Shown here: piece after piece, positions 36,923 to 47,912 of the stretch
Layout of the letters: every line of letters begins with the position of its first letter
Position numbering within the stretch: position 1 is the stretch's first letter
From: Pseudocercospora fijiensis CIRAD86
Lineage: Eukaryota > Ascomycota > Dothideomycetes > Mycosphaerellales > Mycosphaerellaceae
Assembly: GCF_000340215.1 (NCBI RefSeq)
Contig: NW_006921536.1
Span: 872,446 to 936,445, forward strand
Length of the DNA: 64,000 nucleotides
Direction of reading: 5' to 3'
Translations under genes and position numbers: made by a program
The notes under the pieces: model-generated
The model's input: only the letters and a program-made list of their open reading frames with translations
Database searches by the model: none
Told to the model about the DNA's origin: nothing

Positions 36923-39789
36923 TCAAGCAATGCGTAAGCCTCCTCCGTTGGTCCCATTTGTAGTAGTAGTAGTAGTTTCGTCTTTCAATGCATCAAAGTA
37001 CGCCCGGTCCAGTTCAGCGCCGTAAATGCAGTCGTTTTCGGCGTCGAATTCCCGCTCTAGGGAAGAATGCACACCCCACTCGCGGCCCAGCCAGCAGCCG
37101 CTGCGAGCGGTGAACGGGTGTTTCAAAACATTATGAATTTGGTAGTAGCGCGTCTCGCATGCCTTGTCCTGGTCACGCGCACTGTTCCAGTATCTCGCAA
37201 GCTCGCGTAGGCATTCGAGTCCGCAGCTGATGAGGTCCAGAGTAGCCTTCAGGTTGGAGTCTAGACCGCCGGCTCCGACGACATCGATTGCAGCCAGGAT
37301 GGCGTAGCCAGCGAAGGGTGTGGTGAAGGAAAACGATGCGATGTGGCCGTCTTTCTCGGCCATGTCCCATTTGGCTGCTCGTAACGTGCTCATGACCTGC
37401 AGCAGCTCATGTGAGTGCCGCGTGGTAGCCCGGATATTTCTTGTAATCGACTTTGGTACCAGCGCATGGCGTACAAATCGATTCATCTTCACCAACGACA
37501 GATGATACAAAATGTGCATAGAGATGTATGGTCCTGCGTAGCCGCCCTTGATGCTGCGTTCCACGTTGGCCTGGGAAAAGTGCAATTGATCCGGCAGTCG
37601 TGAGGACCAGCCTTGGAGAGCGTTGCGAGTTCGCTCGTAGAACGTTTCGTACTCCTCTTCGTAAACAAGCGGAGATCGGTGGACCGCGCGGTACATGAAG
37701 TCAACCACATCTCCCCAAATGGCGGATACCAGTATCAGCCACGAGATCGGCGACACAGGACTGGAGGCGGTGAGGATGGTGTGCACGGGATCGATGATGC
37801 CATTGTTGTAGTAAGGGGCCTCAGACTTGAGCCCACGCTCGAATTGATCGTCCAAGCACGGGATTCGAAGGAAGATGTCTTGAGAAGTGACCACCGTTGA
37901 GCGTCCACCGCAGTACTTGTCCATCAGGAAGCCCGACCAGAAAGTTCGTCGCTTGCATTCAATCAACTGCTCTTTCGAGAATGCAAACTCATTCCGCGCT
38001 CTCTCGATTTGCGGCTCGTCGTCAACGCAACCTTGTTCGGTGTGGTATCGAAGAAAGTTTGAGGCGTTCATCCCTGCCCCAATGTAATCCCAAGTCAAGT
38101 CGTTAGCACCCCGGGCAAAATGATACAGGCCAAGAAGCAATCGTGCTTGCACGACTGGCATGCTAAAGCGTCCATGTCTTGAGTGTAGTGCTTCCGCCGT
38201 GATGTTGGCACACTGCCTGCCGAAAGCAGAGTAGGCATCATCAGCAAAGATGGAAGCCATCGCGAGCATGGCGTACAAGACCAGTCTTTCGTTCTGGCAC
38301 TTCTGCGGACATGTTCTGACCCAATGCATGAAGTGATGCCTGGGGAACATATTGTAGGTGGCGTCATTAACATCCTGAAAGAAGTGCTCGAGTAGTTGTA
38401 AGGTCAGTTGTGGGTCCACAGAGTATGGATCCTCATCCCACGAGAGAGCTTTGCTGTCATTTCTTGGCATCGGAGGTGATGTGTGGTGGTTGTTCATGCC
38501 CATCGAAGCAACCATGGTCCCATTCATCGCATAGGACGGTGAAGCAGATCGGTGCTTCTTTGCTGCAGTGCCGGGAGGGGAGTGGTCCTCCAAGTTTCGC
38601 CGCTTGTGCATGGCTTCGGCATCTGGCTCATGGCCAAATGAAGGTGTTGGATCCGAGATTCGTTCTCGGATGGGTGAGGTTGCGTTGCTTGGCCATATCG
38701 GTGGTGTGCTGATATCGCTCTGAGATTGGTGGATGGGAGCTCTGCAGCAAAGATGGTAAGCGTGAGACACAAATTTTCCACAACCTAAACTTACTTCCGA
38801 CACGGACGCTTCGCCTTCTCGCATTGCAAGCAGCTATTCGCGCCAGGCTCACACTTGATTTTCTTCTCCCGACAATCCAAGCATGCCATGGCCAGGCGCT
38901 TGCGTGGCTTGTTAGCCTTGGTGAGTCCCCAGGCGGGATTGACAGGCTCGCCTTCGACCTGGGTTGGGATGCGATAACCGCCCTCGTAAAAGTGGAAAGT
39001 GCCTTCTCCAGCGACTTCCCTCACACCAAGATACTTTTTAGATGACTCGGGGCCGGCAGGGGTGAAGGAATTGCTTCCTGGTCGATCCATCGACGTAGCG
39101 GGGCTTCGGTATTGATGCTCCTCATGTCCGGCGGGTGTATACGGGCTCGGTACGCCATTAGGGTAGTACGAGCTGACCGAAGTCTGGCGAGGCCTTTCCC
39201 GTGCAGGTCCATTGTATTCTCTGGCAGAGTCCGGATGTGGTCCATAGGGTGATGGAGGAACTACCGAATGGCTGTCGTGCCTCGCAACGGGACTGGTCTC
39301 CAAGATTGGTAGTTCTAGTCGACGATCTGGCTGAGGGTGATATGATGATGATGATGATGATGCAGCGCTCTGAGGAGGATAAGTCACTGGTGCGTGATGC
39401 GCAGTGTGGCCGTGATAGCTATCGCCATTCTGTTGTGGTGCAGTCGGTGCGGCAGTCGAGGTCCATGCATTGCTGTACGCTGGGGGATTTGGCGCTGGAG
39501 GGGCCGATGTTAGAATATCATGCAGTCGAGGTAGATTTTGAGAGTGCGGTCGAAAATGAGATTGCGCAGGAGCGGCGCGGAAGGCATCTGGCCTCCTTTG
39601 GCTCGTCGGTGGCTCGTTGAAAGCGGGCTGGGGGAGATGGTTAGGCCTGGGTTCCAGTGGTCGTGGCAATTCCGGTCGAGGAGTATGGTTCATATAAGGC
39701 AAGCGGTCATTGTGGCTCGCATGTCGTTCGTGATGTGGTTGGAAAGGTCGCAGCGGCTCGGCGTGAGTGGCAGCCGCACCCGAGAACAT
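36923..39789 (-). CDS. Zn2Cys6 transcription factor with fungal_trans domain
   Basis: A nuclear binuclear zinc-cluster regulator. Exons are 39789-38795 and 38741-36923 (minus); the 53-nt intron 38742-38794 (GTAAGT...CTTAC...CTGCAG) lies right after the zinc cluster. Started at MFSGAAATH (39789) the product is 937 aa; the frame is open to an ATG at 39840 (954 aa). The first 250 residues are Pro/His/Ser-rich and contain a poly-Ser run from a trinucleotide repeat (39338-39362). The block KKYLGVREVAGEGTFHFYEG precedes the cluster, whose cysteines are 303, 306, 313, 320, 323 and 330 (CX2CX6CX6CX2CX6C). The fungal-specific regulatory domain spans about 440-720. The C-terminus has a Thr run from a microsatellite. 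The layout resembles developmental regulators of the RosA/NosA kind, but I am not sure of that. The target is unknown. Confidence 0.9.
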
Positions 39790-40970
39790 GGTCCTTCCAG
39801 GGGAGGGGCGGTGGTGGGTTTTGTCAATGCAGCGCTGCAATCATGGGGTTCGACGCAACGCTGGGAAGGGTGAGGGGAGAGGAATGGATGGATGGAAGGC
39901 GCATCGAGCGGTAGCAGTAAGTTTGGAGTCAGCGAACGTGAGAGTGAGTGCAAAGTGCTTCGGAGCTCCACAGTTGGCCGGGCGAATGTGGAGGTGCGCG
40001 TGTTCCGGGGCGGTACAGCGCGGGCGCCTGCAGCGAATGGAGGTGTCGGTGGATGCAGACGCAGGTGGATGAGAAGGAGACACCAGACAGCGCGAGAGCG
40101 GGATTCGGGAGCAGATAAGGCTGAAGGAGGGCGGCGGCGGGGGTGACAATGTCCGTGTGGCCTCGGATGGTGGGCGATGGGAGGGAGCGCAATGGTCAGG
40201 GCAGATTGATGCGATGGGATGCTCTGCGGCGAGGAGTGCAGTCAGGTCGACGAGGTGCGAGGTGCGTGGTGACGGCAGGAATCCAGTTGGCTGCCGGCAA
40301 TGCAGAAAAGGTTCAGCGTCAGCTGCCGGGAGAGGGCGAGGGCGCGAGGGCGACGATGATATTGAGCTCAAGCGTGAATGCAGCGCGGCAGCCTCCGTCT
40401 CGTTAGGTACAGGTCCTCTAGTCTTGCTCTACCCTTGCGCCTGCGCCTGCGCCTAGAATACAGCAAGCGGGAGGAGGGGCACTGATGCCAGATGGACTGA
40501 GTCGCAGCGCGCGCAGGCGAGCGTGATGCGCACTCGCGCTTGCCACTTGCCACTTAGCAGCAGCAGGAGGAGGCAGGAGGCTGCACTCAAGCCACAGCCG
40601 AAATACATCTGTGACCCGGTCATTCGGGAAGTCTGCGGCAGGAGGGTGAGCAGCTCCAGGGTCTTGATGCCTGCCAGCTCGCCGCGACGCAAAGCTTGAG
40701 CCTCACGGGAGACGGAGCGAAGTGTGAGAGGCTGCGTGTGTGTGGTGCGAGAGCGACCAGCGTGCCGTGCATTGAGGCCGGCGGAGGCCCTGGCTCAGGC
40801 TCAGGCTCCGGCTCCGGCTCAGGCTCAGGCTCAGGCTCAGGATCGCCCGGCTAGCCTATTAGAGAATCAGATCGGTCGATGATTGCACGCAGATGCTCAC
40901 TGCGGGCTCAGGGAAAACGGCTTTGCAGGGCTAGGGCCACCGTTCGGCAACTAATGGGTTAGTTCACCCT
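39790..40970. other. GC-rich upstream region of the Zn2Cys6 gene
   Basis: GC-rich, low-complexity DNA with overlapping frames on both strands that encode only Arg/Ser/Pro-rich peptides. It probably holds the promoter and long 5' UTR. Two short arrays stand out: GCGCCT near 40437-40453 and the GGCTCA/GGCTCC hexamer listed separately. Confidence 0.5.
40793..40843. repeat. GGCTCA/GGCTCC hexamer array
   Basis: About eight tandem hexamers, GGCTCA with two GGCTCC variants. It lies in the upstream region of the Zn2Cys6 gene, close to the edge of the RIP-degraded transposon. Confidence 0.85.
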
Positions 40971-40974
40971 ACAC

Positions 40975-42680
40975 TAGAGCGATACGGTACGGGGCGCGAC
41001 TGTTCGTATATTAGCCCCGGCTATTTATTAATCAGTCGTCCGATCGCGATAGCTATTTTCTACTCAACTATCGCTATTGCTATTATATATACCTTACTAT
41101 CGCTATTCTACCCCTGCCCTTCTATATCTAATATTAGCTATATAATTAAGCCCTTCTATATAGTTATAAACGGAGGCTACCGCCGCCGCCGCTACTACCG
41201 CCGCTACTACTCTATCTCCTAAGCTATATAATTTAAAAAAGCGCTAGTTTTAAGAGATACGTAGTAAGAGGCTATAGTAGGTATAAGAGCTAAAGCTAGG
41301 TAATCTCGGAGGCCTTAGATTATAAATTAAGGGTATATAGACCTAAGAATATAGTAGGCTATAAATACTTTAAGGTCTATAGTACTAATCGCCGCTATTT
41401 AACGTAGTTTCTCTTAAACTTCTAGGGAAATATAGTAGAAAGCGACCGCTCGTATTACTAGTAGTATATTAGCTTCGAGTATAAGGCTAGATACGATAGT
41501 CTCGATACCTAGTTATCTAGTAAGCTAGATACTAGTTTTAAGATACTAAACCTAATACTACTATTTCTCGATAGTTTACTAGCTATTAGAAAATAGGTCT
41601 ATAGTAACGTATAGAATACCCTCTACTAATCGTAGTAGTAGATAGTAGAACTAAACCGTATCTTTTAAAAAATAAGGTAAAGTGTTTCCTATTAACTAAA
41701 CTTAATAGCCCTATACAGCTAGTATATCCGCCGAGCCGGCTACCGAGTATCTCCGTATAAGCTACCGAGTATCTCCGCGTATACGCTAATTAGGCTCTAC
41801 GCTAGCGGATTAGTATTATAGTATACGTAATTATATTATATAACTATTATATAGGATTTACTAAGGTAGGATAGGAGACTTTACTTACTTAGGTTCTTAT
41901 AGGAAGCTAGTATAGGGGCCTTCCCTAGTACTAGACCTCCTAATCTATCGATAAGGCATAGGCTATTATTAGCCTATTAAGTCTAGCGGTATAGGGCTTT
42001 ATAGACCTATTTAACGCTACTATCGACTCTTAGTCTATTAACTCGTTTACTAGTAACTATAGGCGTCTTAAGGAAGGTAAGATTGCCGCTAGTAATAGCA
42101 AACTAGCTCGTAACTACTTAGATAATAAGGCGTAGTATAGGCTAGCTTAGTATATAGCGGATACTTAGTAGATCTATCGAGAATAGTATATTAAATACTA
42201 GATCGATAGAATATACTATTTTAGTAATATAATAACCTCGCTAGTTAAAGGTTGCTATACTAGTATTAAGGTATAGTTAACGATCTATAGGAAGGATATC
42301 TATAGCTTTATTAACTAGATAGTACCCTATTTCTACTACTAGGTTAACTGCTATAAGGTAATAGTTAGACTCGAGACTATACAACTAGTAATAGTATTCT
42401 CTAACGACTTATTCTATACCGAAGTTATTAGCTATATTAGTATCTTCGCTCTACGTAAGGCGGCTAAGAGAAGGATACTTATATACGATAAGATTAAGAA
42501 GCGGAAGTCTAAAGGTTCTTATATTACAATTCTACTTAGTAGCTAGTATAGGTATTAGAAGTCTCTATGCGATATAATACTATATAGATTACTAATAATA
42601 TAGTCTTACCGAGACTCGAGCGGCCGTAGGTCCGTTAATTTATTAATAGCCGGAGCTGATTTACTACGGTGCTCTCTATC
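40975..42680. mobile_element. RIP-degraded DNA element with imperfect terminal inverted repeats
   Basis: A 1.7-kb AT-rich, stop-saturated block inserted between two GC-rich segments. Near its ends are imperfect inverted repeats: 41013-41032 (AGCCCCGGCTATTTATTAAT) and the complement of 42638-42657 (AGCTCCGGCTATTAATAAAT). That arrangement suggests a cut-and-paste transposon. I found no target duplication and no recognisable transposase motif, so the superfamily is open. Confidence 0.55.
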
Positions 42681-45600
42681 CTTATCACTCTACTGCCTCC
42701 CTAGGACGGAGCGCAGGCCCAGAATCATCGTGATGCCGCGAAGCCTCTGGCCCTGGTCCTGGCTCTGGCGATCGCCGCGGCTCCGACTCCGCGACCGCGA
42801 CATGCGCAGACTGAGTTCTGCTGCTAATGGTGAGTGCGATGAGCGTGCAAGGCCAATCAAAGGTCGCGCAGGCGGAAGGACGACTGCAAGACCTCGCACT
42901 GGTGCGTGCATGTGCGGTAGAGTCGCAGCAAAGGCGCCGGCAACGGCAAAGCGTGCCGATCGTCTTTCGCACTCCCTGTCGCCGTGGCCGTATCCGTGGC
43001 CGTGTCGGACCATGGACTTGCTGTGTATGGACGTGCACATGCGTCTCACTCCCCCGACGGCTGGCCTGCTCGGCCTTGGCCTGCTGGACCCACCACACGC
43101 CGCACGCTCCACCCTCCACGCTCCACTCCACTGCCTTCAAATGAATGACAACCATAGCACTTTGGGCTCCTCCCTCCACTCGCAGCCAGACGCCACTGCG
43201 GCCTCATCATGGGAATCCCGCCACGGCCCAATGACTGCCCTGCACTTTTCGCGTCCGTCCCTACTGCACTAGCCTTTCTCGCTTGCTGCTGGTGACCAGC
43301 CGCCGGGGACTGCAAGCCTTCGAGCCTGCCACGCTCCCTGGTCGCCGACCCTGGACCACACCACGCCTCCGCCGATCCCTTCCCGCACCCTCGCCCTCTT
43401 GCCCCGATCCTCACCTAGTGTGCCAAGCATCCACGCCTGCAGCTTCTCCACTTGGTGCTCGGCATCTTCTGCGCTATTGAGCAAGGCAACCTCATCCTCA
43501 TGCACATGCTTGCCTTGTTGCGCCCCGTCAGGACCTCTGCAATCATCTACAATCTATTCTGGTCGTCGTTTCCCATCCATGATCAGGGCTGACGTCAAAC
43601 GACGTGCTTCCCATTCGCCTGTGACATCCCAGCTGCCGACGCTGTCGTTTCTCCTCACCAAGCAAGTCTCCCTCGATCTGGTGTCGTGCATTCGGTACCT
43701 ACGCTCGTTCCCGCCTGTACACCCATGTCAGCAGCATCACATCCGACATCGTGACTGCCATGAAATCTGTGCAACGCTCGTGCGACGCGAGCCTTGCCTT
43801 GCCTCGTTCACGTCTAGCCGTGTTCTGGTTCGGCGTATCAAGACCTCCGATCTCCGCCTGAGACACGCCCGCTGCCCAATCACAGCCAGCATCTCGTCAA
43901 GGGAGATGGCGTCACACAAAGCTGCAGGCCGGGGTGGTGGGGTGGGTAGTGTAAGGATAGCGCCGGATGCTGTTCGAAGCGGCGAAGCCTTGGCGCTCGA
44001 CCAATTTGCCCGCTGCACACTGCAGGTGCGAACCTTGTAGCCGATTGAGCTCGCTGACATAATGTCTTAGGGCAGCGCACGTCGACATGAAATCCTCACG
44101 CCGCCGCCCAGCGCCGCCATACCGTAGCATTGCATAATGATAATGTGGCATTGGTCTGCGGGTGCGGGCGCGGGTGCGGGTGCGGGTGCGGACGGCAACG
44201 TCGCAACCAAGACGCCTTTCGGGAGGACCATGTGATTTTATTAGAACCCGCATGGAACACCGACAACAGCAGAGACAGCACAGTCTCGGCCTGGCTCTTC
44301 CTCGGTATGCCAGCCGAAAAATACTGCACTGCACTGCACTGCACTGCGAGATTCAGCCTGCATCCGTGCTTCGGCACAAGGATGGCAGAGCCGCAGCCCC
44401 TCGCCTGTCGAAACATTGCGGCAGCACACACCTCGCGGCATGAGCATTTCTCGCCCGTCCGAGTGGCTCATGTGGTGTCCACGGGCATCGACGTGTGCGT
44501 GCATGGGTCGGATCGGAAGCTGAAGAGTCTGTCCCAAAGCGAAACGGACAGAATGCACCGGAGACTGTAGCCTCGCGTAGAGGAACGCTAAACTGAACTG
44601 AACCCCATTATCAGTGGCGCTTCTCTTGTCGAGGCGAAGGCAGAGCCGCAAATCAAACGCCCGGTCCGGGCAATGTGAATACAAAGGCCGCAGATGCGCG
44701 GAAGTTGAGATGCGCGGGGCACGATCGCACATGCATTGCCGGTGTTGACCCAGACTGTGTATACTCCCAGAATGTCCTCTTCGGGCATGTGTCCTGCTTC
44801 GCTTCGCTAATCTGCTGTGTGCCGCTACAGTCAAGCAATCCGAGAGGCACACTGCCAAGGTGCCAAGTTGCCGACCCCCGCCTGAGAATCCAAGTACGCC
44901 CGGAGGATGGAAGATGGTGTGCAAGATTGAATCACACTAGTTCTACCTCGCGTCCTGCAGATCTCCGGAGGCTCTGCTCTTCAACCTCACGTGGACTTGA
45001 GACACCCGTGCGCTCTTCCGCCTCCAACCGGACAGCCGGTCCATGGTACTGAGTGTCCATCATTGATTCTGCGCTCCGTATGCGTAATAACGACAACCAC
45101 GGAATGCACAGTCACTGCGATGCTGCACATCCCGTTTTGATCAAGCTATGTAGCAAACGGCCACGCCCTCACATTTTCTGCATCCTTTTCGCCCGCGAAC
45201 AACATCCCCCCATTCCGACCATACTGTATTGGCTTCGTGGGCTTTGCCGGAGCACCATGTGGCTGGGCCAAGCATTCATGACAGAACTCTGCCGTTGGGA
45301 ATGCACTCGCAGAAAGACTTCCGGCAGGAGAGCCTCAAAACTTATTTACCACCGACACTGCTATTATCATGTCGTTCCAAACTCATCAGCCAGAAAGAAT
45401 ATGAGAGCACCGATCACCAGCTCGGCAGCATTTGATGGCAATGTCTAAAACACAGCCAACGACATCTCTGAGAGATTATCTTGCGCCGTTCTCACATACA
45501 AATCCCGATCTGGTGCATTTGAAGGCATGATCGCCGCTCTTCACGCGAGCCTCCATGACTCTTGTTGACTGAGATGCGAGAATGTGTTTCACCGCTTATG

Positions 45601-46865
45601 CAGCCTTTGCATGTGCGGAAGGATTCAAAAACAACAACCATGCTAGCGTTTCCATGAAAATACTCTTGCGTGGTTGTTGGGCTTCTTCAGCCAGGATGCC
45701 GTGTGGGGACGAGTGAAGCCAAGCGCCACAGTCTCATCATGACCAGCAGTCCGCTGGATGCTGGGATGAGCATCCAAGATGGATAGCAAGCCGGCCATTT
45801 GGAAGAGCGCGTCGTCTTCAGACGCTTGGTTGTTCTCCACAACAGCGTCTTCGATGATCGAGTCGCAATCCTGGAAACTGGAATTCTTGCGGGACATGCC
45901 CTTGTATGCTGCATTTGCTCGATTCATGCTCCATGGGGCTCGCACATGCACAGGCGTAAGCGCTGAAGGCACGGACGTAGCAGATCGATCTCAGGGTAAG
46001 GAGTCGACCGAGCGCTATGGAGCTTCCCACATACGGTCGTTGCCTACACGTCTGATCGTTCTTCCGCAGTGATCTTGTCTGTACGGGACGTGACACGCTC
46101 TGACCTGTGACATTTACAGTACGCCCCATTGCCGCCTTTCGAGAAGCCTTGAGTTGGGGGGAACATGATCAGATACATGTACCGTCGAAATAACGATGAA
46201 CTAGTATTGCCTGTCCCAGATGCTAAAGCAAGTCACACGCAGATGGATTACCTCATCGCAGTCACCAATCTGGCCTACGATGGACGGCTCAGGGCTCGAA
46301 TCTCAGCGTCACGTCCCCTCGACAGATCCTCTCAGCATCCGCGAATTTCGACAGATTCGTCGACTCAAGCGAAGGAGTCGCATTGGCGACAAATGATGAC
46401 TGCTGTGGATATCGACAATCCTTGCCGACCGAGAGCGTGCCCCTTCCAGCAATGAATGCAGATACCTACACCTTGGCTTCGTCCTGTAGTGTAGCAACAC
46501 GGCAGAAGGAGAATCAGAAGTCGAGCCTTGATGCAACCCCAGCCCTGTGAAGTTGGTCCTCAAGTCGTCGCCGATTCGGACACGCTGCTTGCCCTCACAA
46601 CGCTAAGAAAACGTCCCGTATAGCCACGGCCTCGATATCGAGCAAACCTCAGCCACCAGATCTACCTTTGAGCGAGCGCATACATTTGCCTACTCCGACT
46701 CCTACATCGAGAAACGTCACCCTCTCTCCTTCATTTGCCAGGCTGGGACTAGACCGTCGTCTATCAATCGCTGAGGTCCGCTCGTTTAATCAGATTCAAA
46801 AAACAACCAGATCGATATACTGCATGTGCGATGTGATGTCTAGCGCTACCCACGGGGACATGAAG
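42681..46865. other. Long gene-free region
   Basis: About 4.2 kb of normal to GC-rich composition. It has many overlapping 60-227-codon frames on both strands with biased Arg/Ser/His/Pro content and no domains. Short tandem arrays include GGTGCG (about 44158-44190) and CACTG (about 44324-44347). It may be an extended regulatory region or carry a non-coding transcript; I see no protein gene that I can defend. Confidence 0.45.
44324..44347. repeat. CACTG pentamer array
   Basis: About five tandem copies of the pentamer CACTG. A separate GGTGCG hexamer array lies about 150 bp upstream (44158-44190). Confidence 0.8.
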
Positions 46866-47912
46866 CCGTAACATTAGCGAAAGCCCTAAAATATAGAACT
46901 ACTATACCTAGTTTGACAGCTACGAGCCGCTCCTTAGGATGACATTCCGCAGTCTATATAGCGACAGTCGACCAATTTTCGGCCCGATAGTTCTCAGGCC
47001 TACTATGTCTTCATCCTAAGCGCCAACTTTGCTTGTACGAAGGACGTTCGGAACTCGCGCTTCTCTCTACGGCCAATTTAAAAGTCTACGGATTCATACT
47101 AACTCATACGTACTACGGCACGATAGCAAAATTTAGAAAAGCGACTTTGACTTCGCTTGGCTTGCTCGGAGCGTAGAGACCCGCTTACGTGCGTAAGGCA
47201 AGATTCCCTCTCTCAGTGTAGACAGGAATTGAGTTCCACCCTGCATATACACCGTGGCATATATCGCATCTTCTCAAGTCATGAAGATACACATTTCCTT
47301 CCCCCCACCTTCTTCTAATCCCTGAACTCTTGAAAGCAAGTTCACTTGACTCACTCCCCCTCAACGACTCCTGATTCTCTCTCATAGCGGCCGGGGCCCG
47401 GCATATCACATTCCCTTCAACGGGAACAGCCCGATAGATTTATTATGAAACACTCGGGAAAAATTTTCTCTTTCTTGTGATCTTCGTTGCTCGTTTCGAC
47501 TCGTGCGTCTACCTTACTCATACTGCCCGGCTTCTCCTTCGTTGACGGCATGCGTCAATTTCTTTTCCCCGACTGGATCTGCAGTTGTGAGTCGTGCATC
47601 CGTCCGCTGTGGGTGAAAGCTTTGAGCTGGTACTACTGCCGTGGTTCTCAATGCACGGTGGAAAATTATGCTTTGATTTCTGCTTTCCGCGCCCGGTGAG
47701 GACGTGAGGGTGGGAGTTCGCTACTAGGGGCCAGGTAGGGTGCTATGGCTATAGTTTCGTTCGAGCCTCGGAATCTCGTGCAAGGCCGTGAGTGTGATGC
47801 AGTCGATTTCGTGCTGGTGCTGGTGCTGCTCGGGATCCGCGGACCTGGCTTGACGAGCGATTGCAGGAGAAAATTTTTCAGTCTGGTGCGTAGACGCAGA
47901 CAGAATTTTGAG
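46866..47912. other. Intergenic, no gene seen
   Basis: The first about 300 bp (to 47160) are somewhat AT-rich and may be an old, lightly RIP-affected fragment. The rest is normal and leads into the 3' end of the GH71 gene. Short frames only. Confidence 0.4.

Noticed and set aside
39841..40371. 176-codon minus-strand frame upstream of the Zn2Cys6 gene
   Set aside because: Low-complexity Ser/Pro/His content in a GC-rich leader; more likely 5' UTR or promoter.
42685..44040. Overlapping 105-213-codon frames on both strands in the GC-rich region
   Set aside because: Arg/Ser/Pro/His-biased peptides, mutually overlapping, no splice structure that yields a family match.
44241..44924. 227-codon minus-strand frame
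   Set aside because: Crosses a CACTG microsatellite, no domain and Arg/His/Ser-rich; judged non-coding.
45643..45972. 109-codon minus-strand frame with more protein-like composition
   Set aside because: It is the best of the gene-desert frames, but it has no family resemblance, no flanking exon and a competing plus-strand frame, so I do not call it.
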